Assembly: GCA_027186245.1 (NCBI GenBank)
Contig: CP114482.1
Location: 11,365,209-11,429,208 of the forward strand
Direction of reading: 5' to 3'
Source of the DNA: Coriaria nepalensis
Lineage: Eukaryota; Streptophyta; Magnoliopsida; Cucurbitales; Coriariaceae
DNA length: 64,000 nt
Shown: piece after piece, positions 22,054-34,302 of the stretch
How the letters are laid out: each line of letters opens with the position of its first letter
Position numbering within the stretch: the stretch's first letter is position 1
Translations under genes and position numbers: made by a program
The notes under the pieces: model-generated
What the model saw: the letters and a program-made list of their open reading frames with translations, nothing else
The model's database searches: none
What the model was told of the DNA's origin: nothing

Positions 22054-25000
22054 TTTGTTTAGCCTTACAGTCATGTCATTGAGTCTCTTTTAGTCTCTAA
22101 ATCATTCGAAATTAATTCGAACGAATTCTATTTTCGCCCTTCAAATATTATTTTCTTACATAACTTGTAATTAATCTATTGAAGACAACAATGCATTATT
22201 TTAGCATTAAAAAGCATATGACTCAGTCTTTTCAATCGTTAAATTGTTTGAAAGCACTTCGAACCAATTCTCTTTTTGCATTTAAAACGCGACTTTCGTG
22301 CATAACTTGCAATTGATCTATTGATGGCAACTATGCATTTTTTAGCGTTCAAGTCATATTTTTGCGTCTCTTTTAGTCAGTAAATCATTCTAAATCACTT
22401 CGAACGAAATTCGGCCTTTAAACATAACTTTCGTGCGTAACTTGCAGTTGATCTATTGAAGGCAACAATGCATTTTTTTAGCCTTAAAGTCATGTCATTG
22501 AGTCTCTTTTAGTCATTAAATCATTCTAAATTAATTCGACCGAATTCTATTTTCGCCTTTCAAACATTATTTCCATACATAACTAGCAATTAATCTATTA
22601 AAGACAACAATGCATTATTTTAGCATTAAAAAGCATATCACTCAGTCTTTTCAATCATTAAATTGTTTGAAGGCACTTCGAACCAATTCTCTTTTTGCAT
22701 TTAAAACGCGACTTTTGTGCATAACTTGCAATTGATCTATTGATCGCAACTATGCCTTTTTTAGCGTTCAAGTCATATTTTTGCGTCCCTTTTAGTCAGT
22801 AAATCATTCTAAATCACTTCGAACGAAATTCGGCCTTTAAACATAACTTTCGTGCGTAACTTGCAGTTGATCTATTGATGGCAACAATGCATTTTTTTAG
22901 CCTTAAAGTCATGTCATTGAGTCTCTTTTAGTCATTCAATCATTCTAAATTAATTCGACCGAATTCTATTTTCGCCTTTCAAACATTATTTTCTTACATA
23001 ACTTGCAATTAATCTATTAAAGACAACAATGCATTATTTTAGCGTTAAAAAGCATATCACTCAGTCTTTTCAATCATTAAATTGTTTGAAGGCACTTCGA
23101 ACCAATTCTCTTTTTGCATTTAAAACGCGACTTTCGTGCATAACTTGCAATTGATCTATTCATGGCAACTATGCCTTTTTTAGCGTTCAAGCCATACTTT
23201 TGCGTCTCTTTTAGTCAGTAAATCATTCTAAATCACTTCGAACGAAATTCGGCCTTTAAACATAACTTTCGTGCGTAACTTGCAGTTGATCTATTGATGG
23301 CAACAATGCATTTTTTTAGCCTTAAAGTCATGTCATTGAGTCTCTTTTAGTCATTCAATCATTCTAAATTAATTCGACCGAATTCTATTTTCGCCTTTCA
23401 AACATTATTTTCTTACATAACTTGCAATTAATCTATTAAAGACAACAATGCATTATTTTAGCATTAAAAAGCATATCACTCAGTCTTTTCAATCATTAAA
23501 TTGTTTGAAGGCACTTCGAACCAATTCTCTTTTTGCATTTAAAACGCGACTTTCGTGCATAACTTGCAATTGATCTATTCATGGCAACTATGCCTTTTTT
23601 AGCGTTCAAGCCATACTTTTGCGTCTCTTTTAGTCAGTAAATCATTCTAAATCACTTTGAACGAAATTCGGACTTTAAACATGACTTTCGTGCGTAACTT
23701 GCAGTTGATCTATTGAAGGCAACAATGCATTTGTTTAGCCTTAAAGTCATATCATTGAGTCTCTTTTAGTCTCTAAATCATTCAAAATTAATTCGAACGA
23801 ATTCTATTTTCGCCCTTCAAATATTATTTTCTTACATAACTTGTAATTAATCTATTGAAGACAACAATGCATTATTTTAGCATTAAAAAGCATATGACTC
23901 AGTCTTTTCAATCGTTAAATTGTTTGAAGGCACTTCGTACCAATTTTCTTTTTGCATTTAAAACGCGACTTTTGCGCATAACTTGCAATTGATCTATTCA
24001 TGGAAACTATGCATTTTTTAGCGTTCAAGCCATATTTTTGCGTCTCTTTTAGTCACTAAATCATTCTAAATCACTTCGTATGAAATTCGGCATTTAAACA
24101 TGACTTTCGTGCGTAACTTGCAGTTGATCTATTGAAGGCAACAATGCATTTGTTTAGCCTTAAAGTCATGTCATTGAGTCTCTTTTAGTCTTTAATTCAT
24201 TCTAAATTAATTCGAACGAATTCTATTTTTGCCCTTCAAACATTATTTTCTAACATAACTTGTAATTAATCTATTGAAGACAACAATGCATTATTTTAGC
24301 ATTAAAAAGCATATCACTCAGACTTTTCAATCCTTAAATTGTTTGAAGGCACATCGAACCAATTCTCTTTTTGCATTTAAAACGCGACTTTCGTGCATAA
24401 CTTGCAATTGATCTGTTGATGGCAACTATGCATTTTTTAGCGTTCAAGTCATATTTTTGCGTCTTTTTTAGTCAGTAAATCATTCTAAATCACTTCGAAC
24501 GAAATTCGGCCTTTAAACATAACTTTCGTGCGTAACTTGCAGTTGATCTATTGAAGGCAACAATGCATTTGTTTAGCCTTAAAGTCATGTCATTGAGTCT
24601 CTTTTAGTCATTAAATCATTCTAAATTAATTCGACCGAATTCTATTTTCGCCTTTCAAACATTATTTTCTTACATAACTTGCAATTAATCTATTGAAGAC
24701 AACAATGCCTTATTTTAGCATTAAAAAGCATATCACTCAGTCTTTTCAATCCTTAAATTGTTTGAAGGCACATCGAACCAATTCTCTTTTTGCATTTAAA
24801 ACGCGACTTTCGTGCATAACTTGCAATTGATCTTTTGATGGCAACTATGCATTTTTTAGCGTTCAAGCCATATTTTTGCGTCTTTTTTAGTCAGTGAATC
24901 ATTCTAAATCACTTCGAACGAAATTCGGCCTTTAAACATAACTTTCGTGCGTAACTTGCAGTTGATCTATTGAAGGCAACAATGCATTTGTTTAGCCTTA

Positions 25001-28000
25001 AAGTCATGTCATTGAGTCTCTTTTAGTCATTAAATCATTCTAAATTAATTCGACCGAATTCTATTTTCGCCTTTCAAACATTATTTTCTTACATAACTTG
25101 TAATTAATCTATTGAAGACAACATTGCATTATTTTAGCATTAAAAAGCATATCACTCAGTCTTTTCAATCCTTAAATTGTTTGAAGGCACTTCGAACCGA
25201 TTCTCTTTTTGTATTTAAAACGCGACTTTCGTGCATAATTTGCAATTGATCTATTGATGGCAACTATGCATTTTTTAGCGTTCAAGTCATATTTTTGCGT
25301 CTCTTTTAGTCAGTAAATCATTCTAAATCACTTCGAACGAAATTCAGCCTTTAAACATAACTTTCGTGCGTAACTTGCCGTTGATCTATTGAAGGCAACA
25401 ATGCATTTGTTTAGCCTTAAAGTCATGTCATTGAGTCTCTTTTAGTCTTTAATTCATTCTAAATTAATTCGAACGAATTCTATTTTTGCCCTTCAAACAT
25501 TATTTTCTAACATAACTTGTAATTAATCTATTGAAGACAACAATGCATTATTTTAGCATTAAAAAGCATATCACTCAGACTTTTCAATCCTTAAATTGTT
25601 TGAAGGCACATCGAACCAATTCTCTTTTTGCATTTAAAACGCGACTTTCGTGCATAACTTGCAATTGATCTGTTGATGGCAACTATGCATTTTTTAGCGT
25701 TCAAGTCATATTTTTGCGTCTTTTTTAGTCAGTAAATCATTCTAAATCACTTCGAACGAAATTCGGCCTTTAAACATAACTTTCGTGCGTAACTTGCAGT
25801 TGATCTATTGAAGGCAACAATGCATTTGTTTAGCCTTAAAGTCATGTCATTGAGTCTCTTTTAGTAATTAAATCATTCTAAATTAATTCGACCGAATTCT
25901 ATTTTCGCCTTCCAAACATTATTTTCTTACATAACTTGCAATTAATCTATTGAAGACAACAATGCCTTATTTTAGCATTAAAAAGCATATCACTCAGTCT
26001 TTTCAATCCTTAAATTGTTTGAAGGCACATCGAACCAATTCTCTTTTTGCATTTAAAACGCGACTTTCGTGTATAACTTGCAATTGATCTTTTGATGGCA
26101 ACTATGCATTTTTTAGCGTTCAAGCCATATTTTTGCGTCTTTTTTAGTCAGTGAATCATTCTAAATCACTTCGAACGAAATTCGGCCTTTAAACATAACT
26201 TTCGTGCGTAACTTGCAGTTGATCTATTGAAGGCAACAATGCATTTGTTTAGCCTTAAAGTCATGTCATTGAGTCTCTTTTAGTCATTAAATCATTCTAA
26301 ATTAATTCGACCGAATTCTATTTTCGCCTTTCAAACATTATTTTCTTACATAACTTGTAATTAATCTATTGAAGACAACATTGCATTATTTTAGCATTAA
26401 AAAGCATATCACTCAGTCTTTTCAATCCTTAAATTGTTTGAAGGCACTTCGAACCGATTCTCTTTTTGTATTTAAAACGCGACTTTCGTGCATAATTTGC
26501 AATTGATCTATTGATGGCAACTATGCATTTTTTAGCGTTCAAGTCATATTTTTGCGTCTCTTTTAGTCAGTAAATCATTCTAAATCACTTCGAACGAAAT
26601 TCAGCCTTTAAACATAACTTTCGTGCGTAACTTGCCGTTGATCAATTGAAGGCAACAATGCATTTGTTTAGCCTTAAAGTCATGTCATTGAGTCTCTTTT
26701 AGTCATTAAATCATTCTAAATTAATTCGACCGAATTCTATTTTCGCCTTTCAAACATTATTTTCTTACATAACTCGCAATTAATCTATTGAAGACAACAA
26801 TGCATTATTTTAGCATTAAAAAGCATATCACTCAGTCTTTTCAATCCTTAAATTGTTTGAAGGCACATCGAACCGATTCTCTTTTTGCATTTAAAACGCG
26901 ACTTTCGTGCATAACTTGCAATTGATCTGTTGATGGCAACTATGCATTTTTTAGCGTTCAAGTCATATTTTTGCGTCTTTTTTAGTCAGTAAATCATTCT
27001 AAATCACTTCGAACGAAATTCGGCCTTTAAACATAACTTTCGTGCGTAACTTGCAGTTGATCTATTGAAGGCAACAATGCATTTGTTTAGCCTTAAAGTC
27101 ATGTCATTGAGTCTCTTTTAGTCATTAAATCATTCTAAATTAATTCGACCGAATTCTATTTTCGCCTTCCAAACATTATTTTCTTACATAACTTGCAATT
27201 AATCTATTGAAGACAACAATGCCTTATTTTAGCATTAAAAAGCATATCACTCAGTCTTTTCAATCCTTAAATTGTTTGAAGGCACATCGAACCAATTCTC
27301 TTTTTGCATTTAAAACGCGACTTTCGTGTATAACTTGCAATTGATCTTTTGATGGCAACTATGCATTTTTTAGCGTTCAAGCCATATTTTTGCGTCTTTT
27401 TTAGTCAGTGAATCATTCTAAATCACTTCGAACGAAATTCGGCCTTTAAACATAACTTTCGTGCGTAACTTGCAGTTGATCTATTGAAGGCAACAATGCA
27501 TTTGTTTAGCCTTAAAGTCATGTCATTGAGTCTCTTTTAGTCATTAAATCATTCTAAATTAATTCGACCGAATTCTATTTTCGCCTTTCAAACATTATTT
27601 TCTTACATAACTTGTAATTAATCTATTGAAGACAACATTGCATTATTTTAGCATTAAAAAGCATATCACTCAGTCTTTTCAATCCTTAAATTGTTTGAAG
27701 GCACTTCGAACCGATTCTCTTTTTGTATTTAAAACGCGACTTTCGTGCATAATTTGCAATTGATCTATTGATGGCAACTATGCATTTTTTAGCGTTCAAG
27801 TCATATTTTTGCGTCTCTTTTAGTCAGTAAATCATTCTAAATCACTTCGAACGAAATTCAGCCTTTAAACATAACTTTCGTGCGTAACTTGCCGTTGATC
27901 AATTGAAGGCAACAATGCATTTGTTTAGCCTTAAAGTCATGTCATTGAGTCTCTTTTAGTCATTAAATCATTCTAAATTAATTCGACCGAATTCTATTTT

Positions 28001-28017
28001 CGCCTTTCAAACATTAT
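21733..28017 (+). repeat. 6285-bp block (15 units), first copy
   Basis: Unit starts inside the copy are 22054, 22473, 22892, 23311, 23730, 24149, 24568, 24987, 25406, 25825, 26244, 26663, 27082, 27501 and 27920. The left end lies between 21702 and 21733. Rare markers recurring at exactly +6285 are gatcaattgatcgc (21896), ttccatacataactag (22571), gtcatatcattg (23746), ttagtaatta (25861) and attatattc. The left part is single-copy types; the right part (24149-27919) is a three-fold 1257-bp period. Confidence 0.92.
24149..27919 (+). repeat. 1257-bp period (3 units) in three copies, nested
   Basis: Blocks start at 24149, 25406 and 26663. Unit one has gcacatcgaacc and gatctgttgatgg. Unit two has aatgccttatt, cttttgatgg and cagtgaatc. 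Unit three has caacattgcatt, gaaccgattc, tttgtattt, aattcagcc and ttgccgttg. The third copy is the most altered: its first A has gaccg and aactcgc in place of gaacg, tctaacat and tcagac. The changes gtgtataac and cgccttccaaac are shared by copies two and three. Confidence 0.88.
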
Positions 28018-31000
28018 ATTCTTACATAACTTGCAATTAATCTATTGAAGACAACAATGCATTATTTTAGCATTAAAAAGCATATCACTCAGTCTTTTCA
28101 ATCATTAAATTGTTTGAAGGCACTTCGAACCAATTCTCTTTTTGCATTTAAAACGCGACTTTCGTGCATAACTTGCAATTGATCAATTGATCGCAACTAT
28201 GCCTTTTTTAGCGTTCAAGTCATATTTTTGCGTCTCTTTTAGTCAGTAAATCATTCTAAATCACTTCGAACGAAATTCGGCCTTTAAACATGACTTTCGT
28301 GCGTAACTTGCAGTTGATCTATTGAAGGCAACAATGCATTTGTTTAGCCTTACAGTCATGTCATTGAGTCTCTTTTAGTCTCTAAATCATTCGAAATTAA
28401 TTCGAACGAATTCTATTTTCGCCCTTCAAATATTATTTTCTTACATAACTTGTAATTAATCTATTGAAGACAACAATGCATTATTTTAGCATTAAAAAGC
28501 ATATGACTCAGTCTTTTCAATCGTTAAATTGTTTGAAAGCACTTCGAACCAATTCTCTTTTTGCATTTAAAACGCGACTTTCGTGCATAACTTGCAATTG
28601 ATCTATTGATGGCAACTATGCATTTTTTAGCGTTCAAGTCATATTTTTGCGTCTCTTTTAGTCAGTAAATCATTCTAAATCACTTCGAACGAAATTCGGC
28701 CTTTAAACATAACTTTCGTGCGTAACTTGCAGTTGATCTATTGAAGGCAACAATGCATTTTTTTAGCCTTAAAGTCATGTCATTGAGTCTCTTTTAGTCA
28801 TTAAATCATTCTAAATTAATTCGACCGAATTCTATTTTCGCCTTTCAAACATTATTTCCATACATAACTAGCAATTAATCTATTAAAGACAACAATGCAT
28901 TATTTTAGCATTAAAAAGCATATCACTCAGTCTTTTCAATCATTAAATTGTTTGAAGGCACTTCGAACCAATTCTCTTTTTGCATTTAAAACGCGACTTT
29001 TGTGCATAACTTGCAATTGATCTATTGATCGCAACTATGCCTTTTTTAGCGTTCAAGTCATATTTTTGCGTCCCTTTTAGTCAGTAAATCATTCTAAATC
29101 ACTTCGAACGAAATTCGGCCTTTAAACATAACTTTCGTGCGTAACTTGCAGTTGATCTATTGATGGCAACAATGCATTTTTTTAGCCTTAAAGTCATGTC
29201 ATTGAGTCTCTTTTAGTCATTCAATCATTCTAAATTAATTCGACCGAATTCTATTTTCGCCTTTCAAACATTATTTTCTTACATAACTTGCAATTAATCT
29301 ATTAAAGACAACAATGCATTATTTTAGCGTTAAAAAGCATATCACTCAGTCTTTTCAATCATTAAATTGTTTGAAGGCACTTCGAACCAATTCTCTTTTT
29401 GCATTTAAAACGCGACTTTCGTGCATAACTTGCAATTGATCTATTCATGGCAACTATGCCTTTTTTAGCGTTCAAGCCATACTTTTGCGTCTCTTTTAGT
29501 CAGTAAATCATTCTAAATCACTTCGAACGAAATTCGGCCTTTAAACATAACTTTCGTGCGTAACTTGCAGTTGATCTATTGATGGCAACAATGCATTTTT
29601 TTAGCCTTAAAGTCATGTCATTGAGTCTCTTTTAGTCATTCAATCATTCTAAATTAATTCGACCGAATTCTATTTTCGCCTTTCAAACATTATTTTCTTA
29701 CATAACTTGCAATTAATCTATTAAAGACAACAATGCATTATTTTAGCATTAAAAAGCATATCACTCAGTCTTTTCAATCATTAAATTGTTTGAAGGCACT
29801 TCGAACCAATTCTCTTTTTGCATTTAAAACGCGACTTTCGTGCATAACTTGCAATTGATCTATTCATGGCAACTATGCCTTTTTTAGCGTTCAAGCCATA
29901 CTTTTGCGTCTCTTTTAGTCAGTAAATCATTCTAAATCACTTTGAACGAAATTCGGACTTTAAACATGACTTTCGTGCGTAACTTGCAGTTGATCTATTG
30001 AAGGCAACAATGCATTTGTTTAGCCTTAAAGTCATATCATTGAGTCTCTTTTAGTCTCTAAATCATTCAAAATTAATTCGAACGAATTCTATTTTCGCCC
30101 TTCAAATATTATTTTCTTACATAACTTGTAATTAATCTATTGAAGACAACAATGCATTATTTTAGCATTAAAAAGCATATGACTCAGTCTTTTCAATCGT
30201 TAAATTGTTTGAAGGCACTTCGTACCAATTTTCTTTTTGCATTTAAAACGCGACTTTTGCGCATAACTTGCAATTGATCTATTCATGGAAACTATGCATT
30301 TTTTAGCGTTCAAGCCATATTTTTGCGTCTCTTTTAGTCACTAAATCATTCTAAATCACTTCGTATGAAATTCGGCATTTAAACATGACTTTCGTGCGTA
30401 ACTTGCAGTTGATCTATTGAAGGCAACAATGCATTTGTTTAGCCTTAAAGTCATGTCATTGAGTCTCTTTTAGTCTTTAATTCATTCTAAATTAATTCGA
30501 ACGAATTCTATTTTTGCCCTTCAAACATTATTTTCTAACATAACTTGTAATTAATCTATTGAAGACAACAATGCATTATTTTAGCATTAAAAAGCATATC
30601 ACTCAGACTTTTCAATCCTTAAATTGTTTGAAGGCACATCGAACCAATTCTCTTTTTGCATTTAAAACGCGACTTTCGTGCATAACTTGCAATTGATCTG
30701 TTGATGGCAACTATGCATTTTTTAGCGTTCAAGTCATATTTTTGCGTCTTTTTTAGTCAGTAAATCATTCTAAATCACTTCGAACGAAATTCGGCCTTTA
30801 AACATAACTTTCGTGCGTAACTTGCAGTTGATCTATTGAAGGCAACAATGCATTTGTTTAGCCTTAAAGTCATGTCATTGAGTCTCTTTTAGTCATTAAA
30901 TCATTCTAAATTAATTCGACCGAATTCTATTTTCGCCTTTCAAACATTATTTTCTTACATAACTTGCAATTAATCTATTGAAGACAACAATGCCTTATTT

Positions 31001-34000
31001 TAGCATTAAAAAGCATATCACTCAGTCTTTTCAATCCTTAAATTGTTTGAAGGCACATCGAACCAATTCTCTTTTTGCATTTAAAACGCGACTTTCGTGC
31101 ATAACTTGCAATTGATCTTTTGATGGCAACTATGCATTTTTTAGCGTTCAAGCCATATTTTTGCGTCTTTTTTAGTCAGTGAATCATTCTAAATCACTTC
31201 GAACGAAATTCGGCCTTTAAACATAACTTTCGTGCGTAACTTGCAGTTGATCTATTGAAGGCAACAATGCATTTGTTTAGCCTTAAAGTCATGTCATTGA
31301 GTCTCTTTTAGTCATTAAATCATTCTAAATTAATTCGACCGAATTCTATTTTCGCCTTTCAAACATTATTTTCTTACATAACTTGTAATTAATCTATTGA
31401 AGACAACATTGCATTATTTTAGCATTAAAAAGCATATCACTCAGTCTTTTCAATCCTTAAATTGTTTGAAGGCACTTCGAACCGATTCTCTTTTTGTATT
31501 TAAAACGCGACTTTCGTGCATAATTTGCAATTGATCTATTGATGGCAACTATGCATTTTTTAGCGTTCAAGTCATATTTTTGCGTCTCTTTTAGTCAGTA
31601 AATCATTCTAAATCACTTCGAACGAAATTCAGCCTTTAAACATAACTTTCGTGCGTAACTTGCCGTTGATCTATTGAAGGCAACAATGCATTTGTTTAGC
31701 CTTAAAGTCATGTCATTGAGTCTCTTTTAGTCTTTAATTCATTCTAAATTAATTCGAACGAATTCTATTTTTGCCCTTCAAACATTATTTTCTAACATAA
31801 CTTGTAATTAATCTATTGAAGACAACAATGCATTATTTTAGCATTAAAAAGCATATCACTCAGACTTTTCAATCCTTAAATTGTTTGAAGGCACATCGAA
31901 CCAATTCTCTTTTTGCATTTAAAACGCGACTTTCGTGCATAACTTGCAATTGATCTGTTGATGGCAACTATGCATTTTTTAGCGTTCAAGTCATATTTTT
32001 GCGTCTTTTTTAGTCAGTAAATCATTCTAAATCACTTCGAACGAAATTCGGCCTTTAAACATAACTTTCGTGCGTAACTTGCAGTTGATCTATTGAAGGC
32101 AACAATGCATTTGTTTAGCCTTAAAGTCATGTCATTGAGTCTCTTTTAGTAATTAAATCATTCTAAATTAATTCGACCGAATTCTATTTTCGCCTTCCAA
32201 ACATTATTTTCTTACATAACTTGCAATTAATCTATTGAAGACAACAATGCCTTATTTTAGCATTAAAAAGCATATCACTCAGTCTTTTCAATCCTTAAAT
32301 TGTTTGAAGGCACATCGAACCAATTCTCTTTTTGCATTTAAAACGCGACTTTCGTGTATAACTTGCAATTGATCTTTTGATGGCAACTATGCATTTTTTA
32401 GCGTTCAAGCCATATTTTTGCGTCTTTTTTAGTCAGTGAATCATTCTAAATCACTTCGAACGAAATTCGGCCTTTAAACATAACTTTCGTGCGTAACTTG
32501 CAGTTGATCTATTGAAGGCAACAATGCATTTGTTTAGCCTTAAAGTCATGTCATTGAGTCTCTTTTAGTCATTAAATCATTCTAAATTAATTCGACCGAA
32601 TTCTATTTTCGCCTTTCAAACATTATTTTCTTACATAACTTGTAATTAATCTATTGAAGACAACATTGCATTATTTTAGCATTAAAAAGCATATCACTCA
32701 GTCTTTTCAATCCTTAAATTGTTTGAAGGCACTTCGAACCGATTCTCTTTTTGTATTTAAAACGCGACTTTCGTGCATAATTTGCAATTGATCTATTGAT
32801 GGCAACTATGCATTTTTTAGCGTTCAAGTCATATTTTTGCGTCTCTTTTAGTCAGTAAATCATTCTAAATCACTTCGAACGAAATTCAGCCTTTAAACAT
32901 AACTTTCGTGCGTAACTTGCCGTTGATCAATTGAAGGCAACAATGCATTTGTTTAGCCTTAAAGTCATGTCATTGAGTCTCTTTTAGTCATTAAATCATT
33001 CTAAATTAATTCGACCGAATTCTATTTTCGCCTTTCAAACATTATTTTCTTACATAACTCGCAATTAATCTATTGAAGACAACAATGCATTATTTTAGCA
33101 TTAAAAAGCATATCACTCAGTCTTTTCAATCCTTAAATTGTTTGAAGGCACATCGAACCGATTCTCTTTTTGCATTTAAAACGCGACTTTCGTGCATAAC
33201 TTGCAATTGATCTGTTGATGGCAACTATGCATTTTTTAGCGTTCAAGTCATATTTTTGCGTCTTTTTTAGTCAGTAAATCATTCTAAATCACTTCGAACG
33301 AAATTCGGCCTTTAAACATAACTTTCGTGCGTAACTTGCAGTTGATCTATTGAAGGCAACAATGCATTTGTTTAGCCTTAAAGTCATGTCATTGAGTCTC
33401 TTTTAGTCATTAAATCATTCTAAATTAATTCGACCGAATTCTATTTTCGCCTTCCAAACATTATTTTCTTACATAACTTGCAATTAATCTATTGAAGACA
33501 ACAATGCCTTATTTTAGCATTAAAAAGCATATCACTCAGTCTTTTCAATCCTTAAATTGTTTGAAGGCACATCGAACCAATTCTCTTTTTGCATTTAAAA
33601 CGCGACTTTCGTGTATAACTTGCAATTGATCTTTTGATGGCAACTATGCATTTTTTAGCGTTCAAGCCATATTTTTGCGTCTTTTTTAGTCAGTGAATCA
33701 TTCTAAATCACTTCGAACGAAATTCGGCCTTTAAACATAACTTTCGTGCGTAACTTGCAGTTGATCTATTGAAGGCAACAATGCATTTGTTTAGCCTTAA
33801 AGTCATGTCATTGAGTCTCTTTTAGTCATTAAATCATTCTAAATTAATTCGACCGAATTCTATTTTCGCCTTTCAAACATTATTTTCTTACATAACTTGT
33901 AATTAATCTATTGAAGACAACATTGCATTATTTTAGCATTAAAAAGCATATCACTCAGTCTTTTCAATCCTTAAATTGTTTGAAGGCACTTCGAACCGAT

Positions 34001-34302
34001 TCTCTTTTTGTATTTAAAACGCGACTTTCGTGCATAATTTGCAATTGATCTATTGATGGCAACTATGCATTTTTTAGCGTTCAAGTCATATTTTTGCGTC
34101 TCTTTTAGTCAGTAAATCATTCTAAATCACTTCGAACGAAATTCAGCCTTTAAACATAACTTTCGTGCGTAACTTGCCGTTGATCAATTGAAGGCAACAA
34201 TGCATTTGTTTAGCCTTAAAGTCATGTCATTGAGTCTCTTTTAGTCATTAAATCATTCTAAATTAATTCGACCGAATTCTATTTTCGCCTTTCAAACATT
34301 AT
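28018..34302 (+). repeat. 6285-bp block (15 units), second copy
   Basis: Unit starts are 28339, 28758, 29177, 29596, 30015, 30434, 30853, 31272, 31691, 32110, 32529, 32948, 33367, 33786 and 34205. All checked markers of the first copy are present, and I noticed no difference between copies. The copy boundary lies between 27987 and 28018 and the right end between 34272 and 34303, within an A subunit. The duplication junction is therefore inside a unit and yet keeps the 419-bp register. Confidence 0.92.
30434..34204 (+). repeat. 1257-bp period (3 units) in three copies, duplicated with its host block
   Basis: Blocks start at 30434, 31691 and 32948. This is the +6285 copy of 24149-27919 and shows the same unit order and the same markers. 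The changes that distinguish the three subcopies (for example gtgtataac near 32355, ttagtaatta near 32146) are in the same places as in the first copy. The triplication is therefore older than the 6285-bp duplication. Confidence 0.88.
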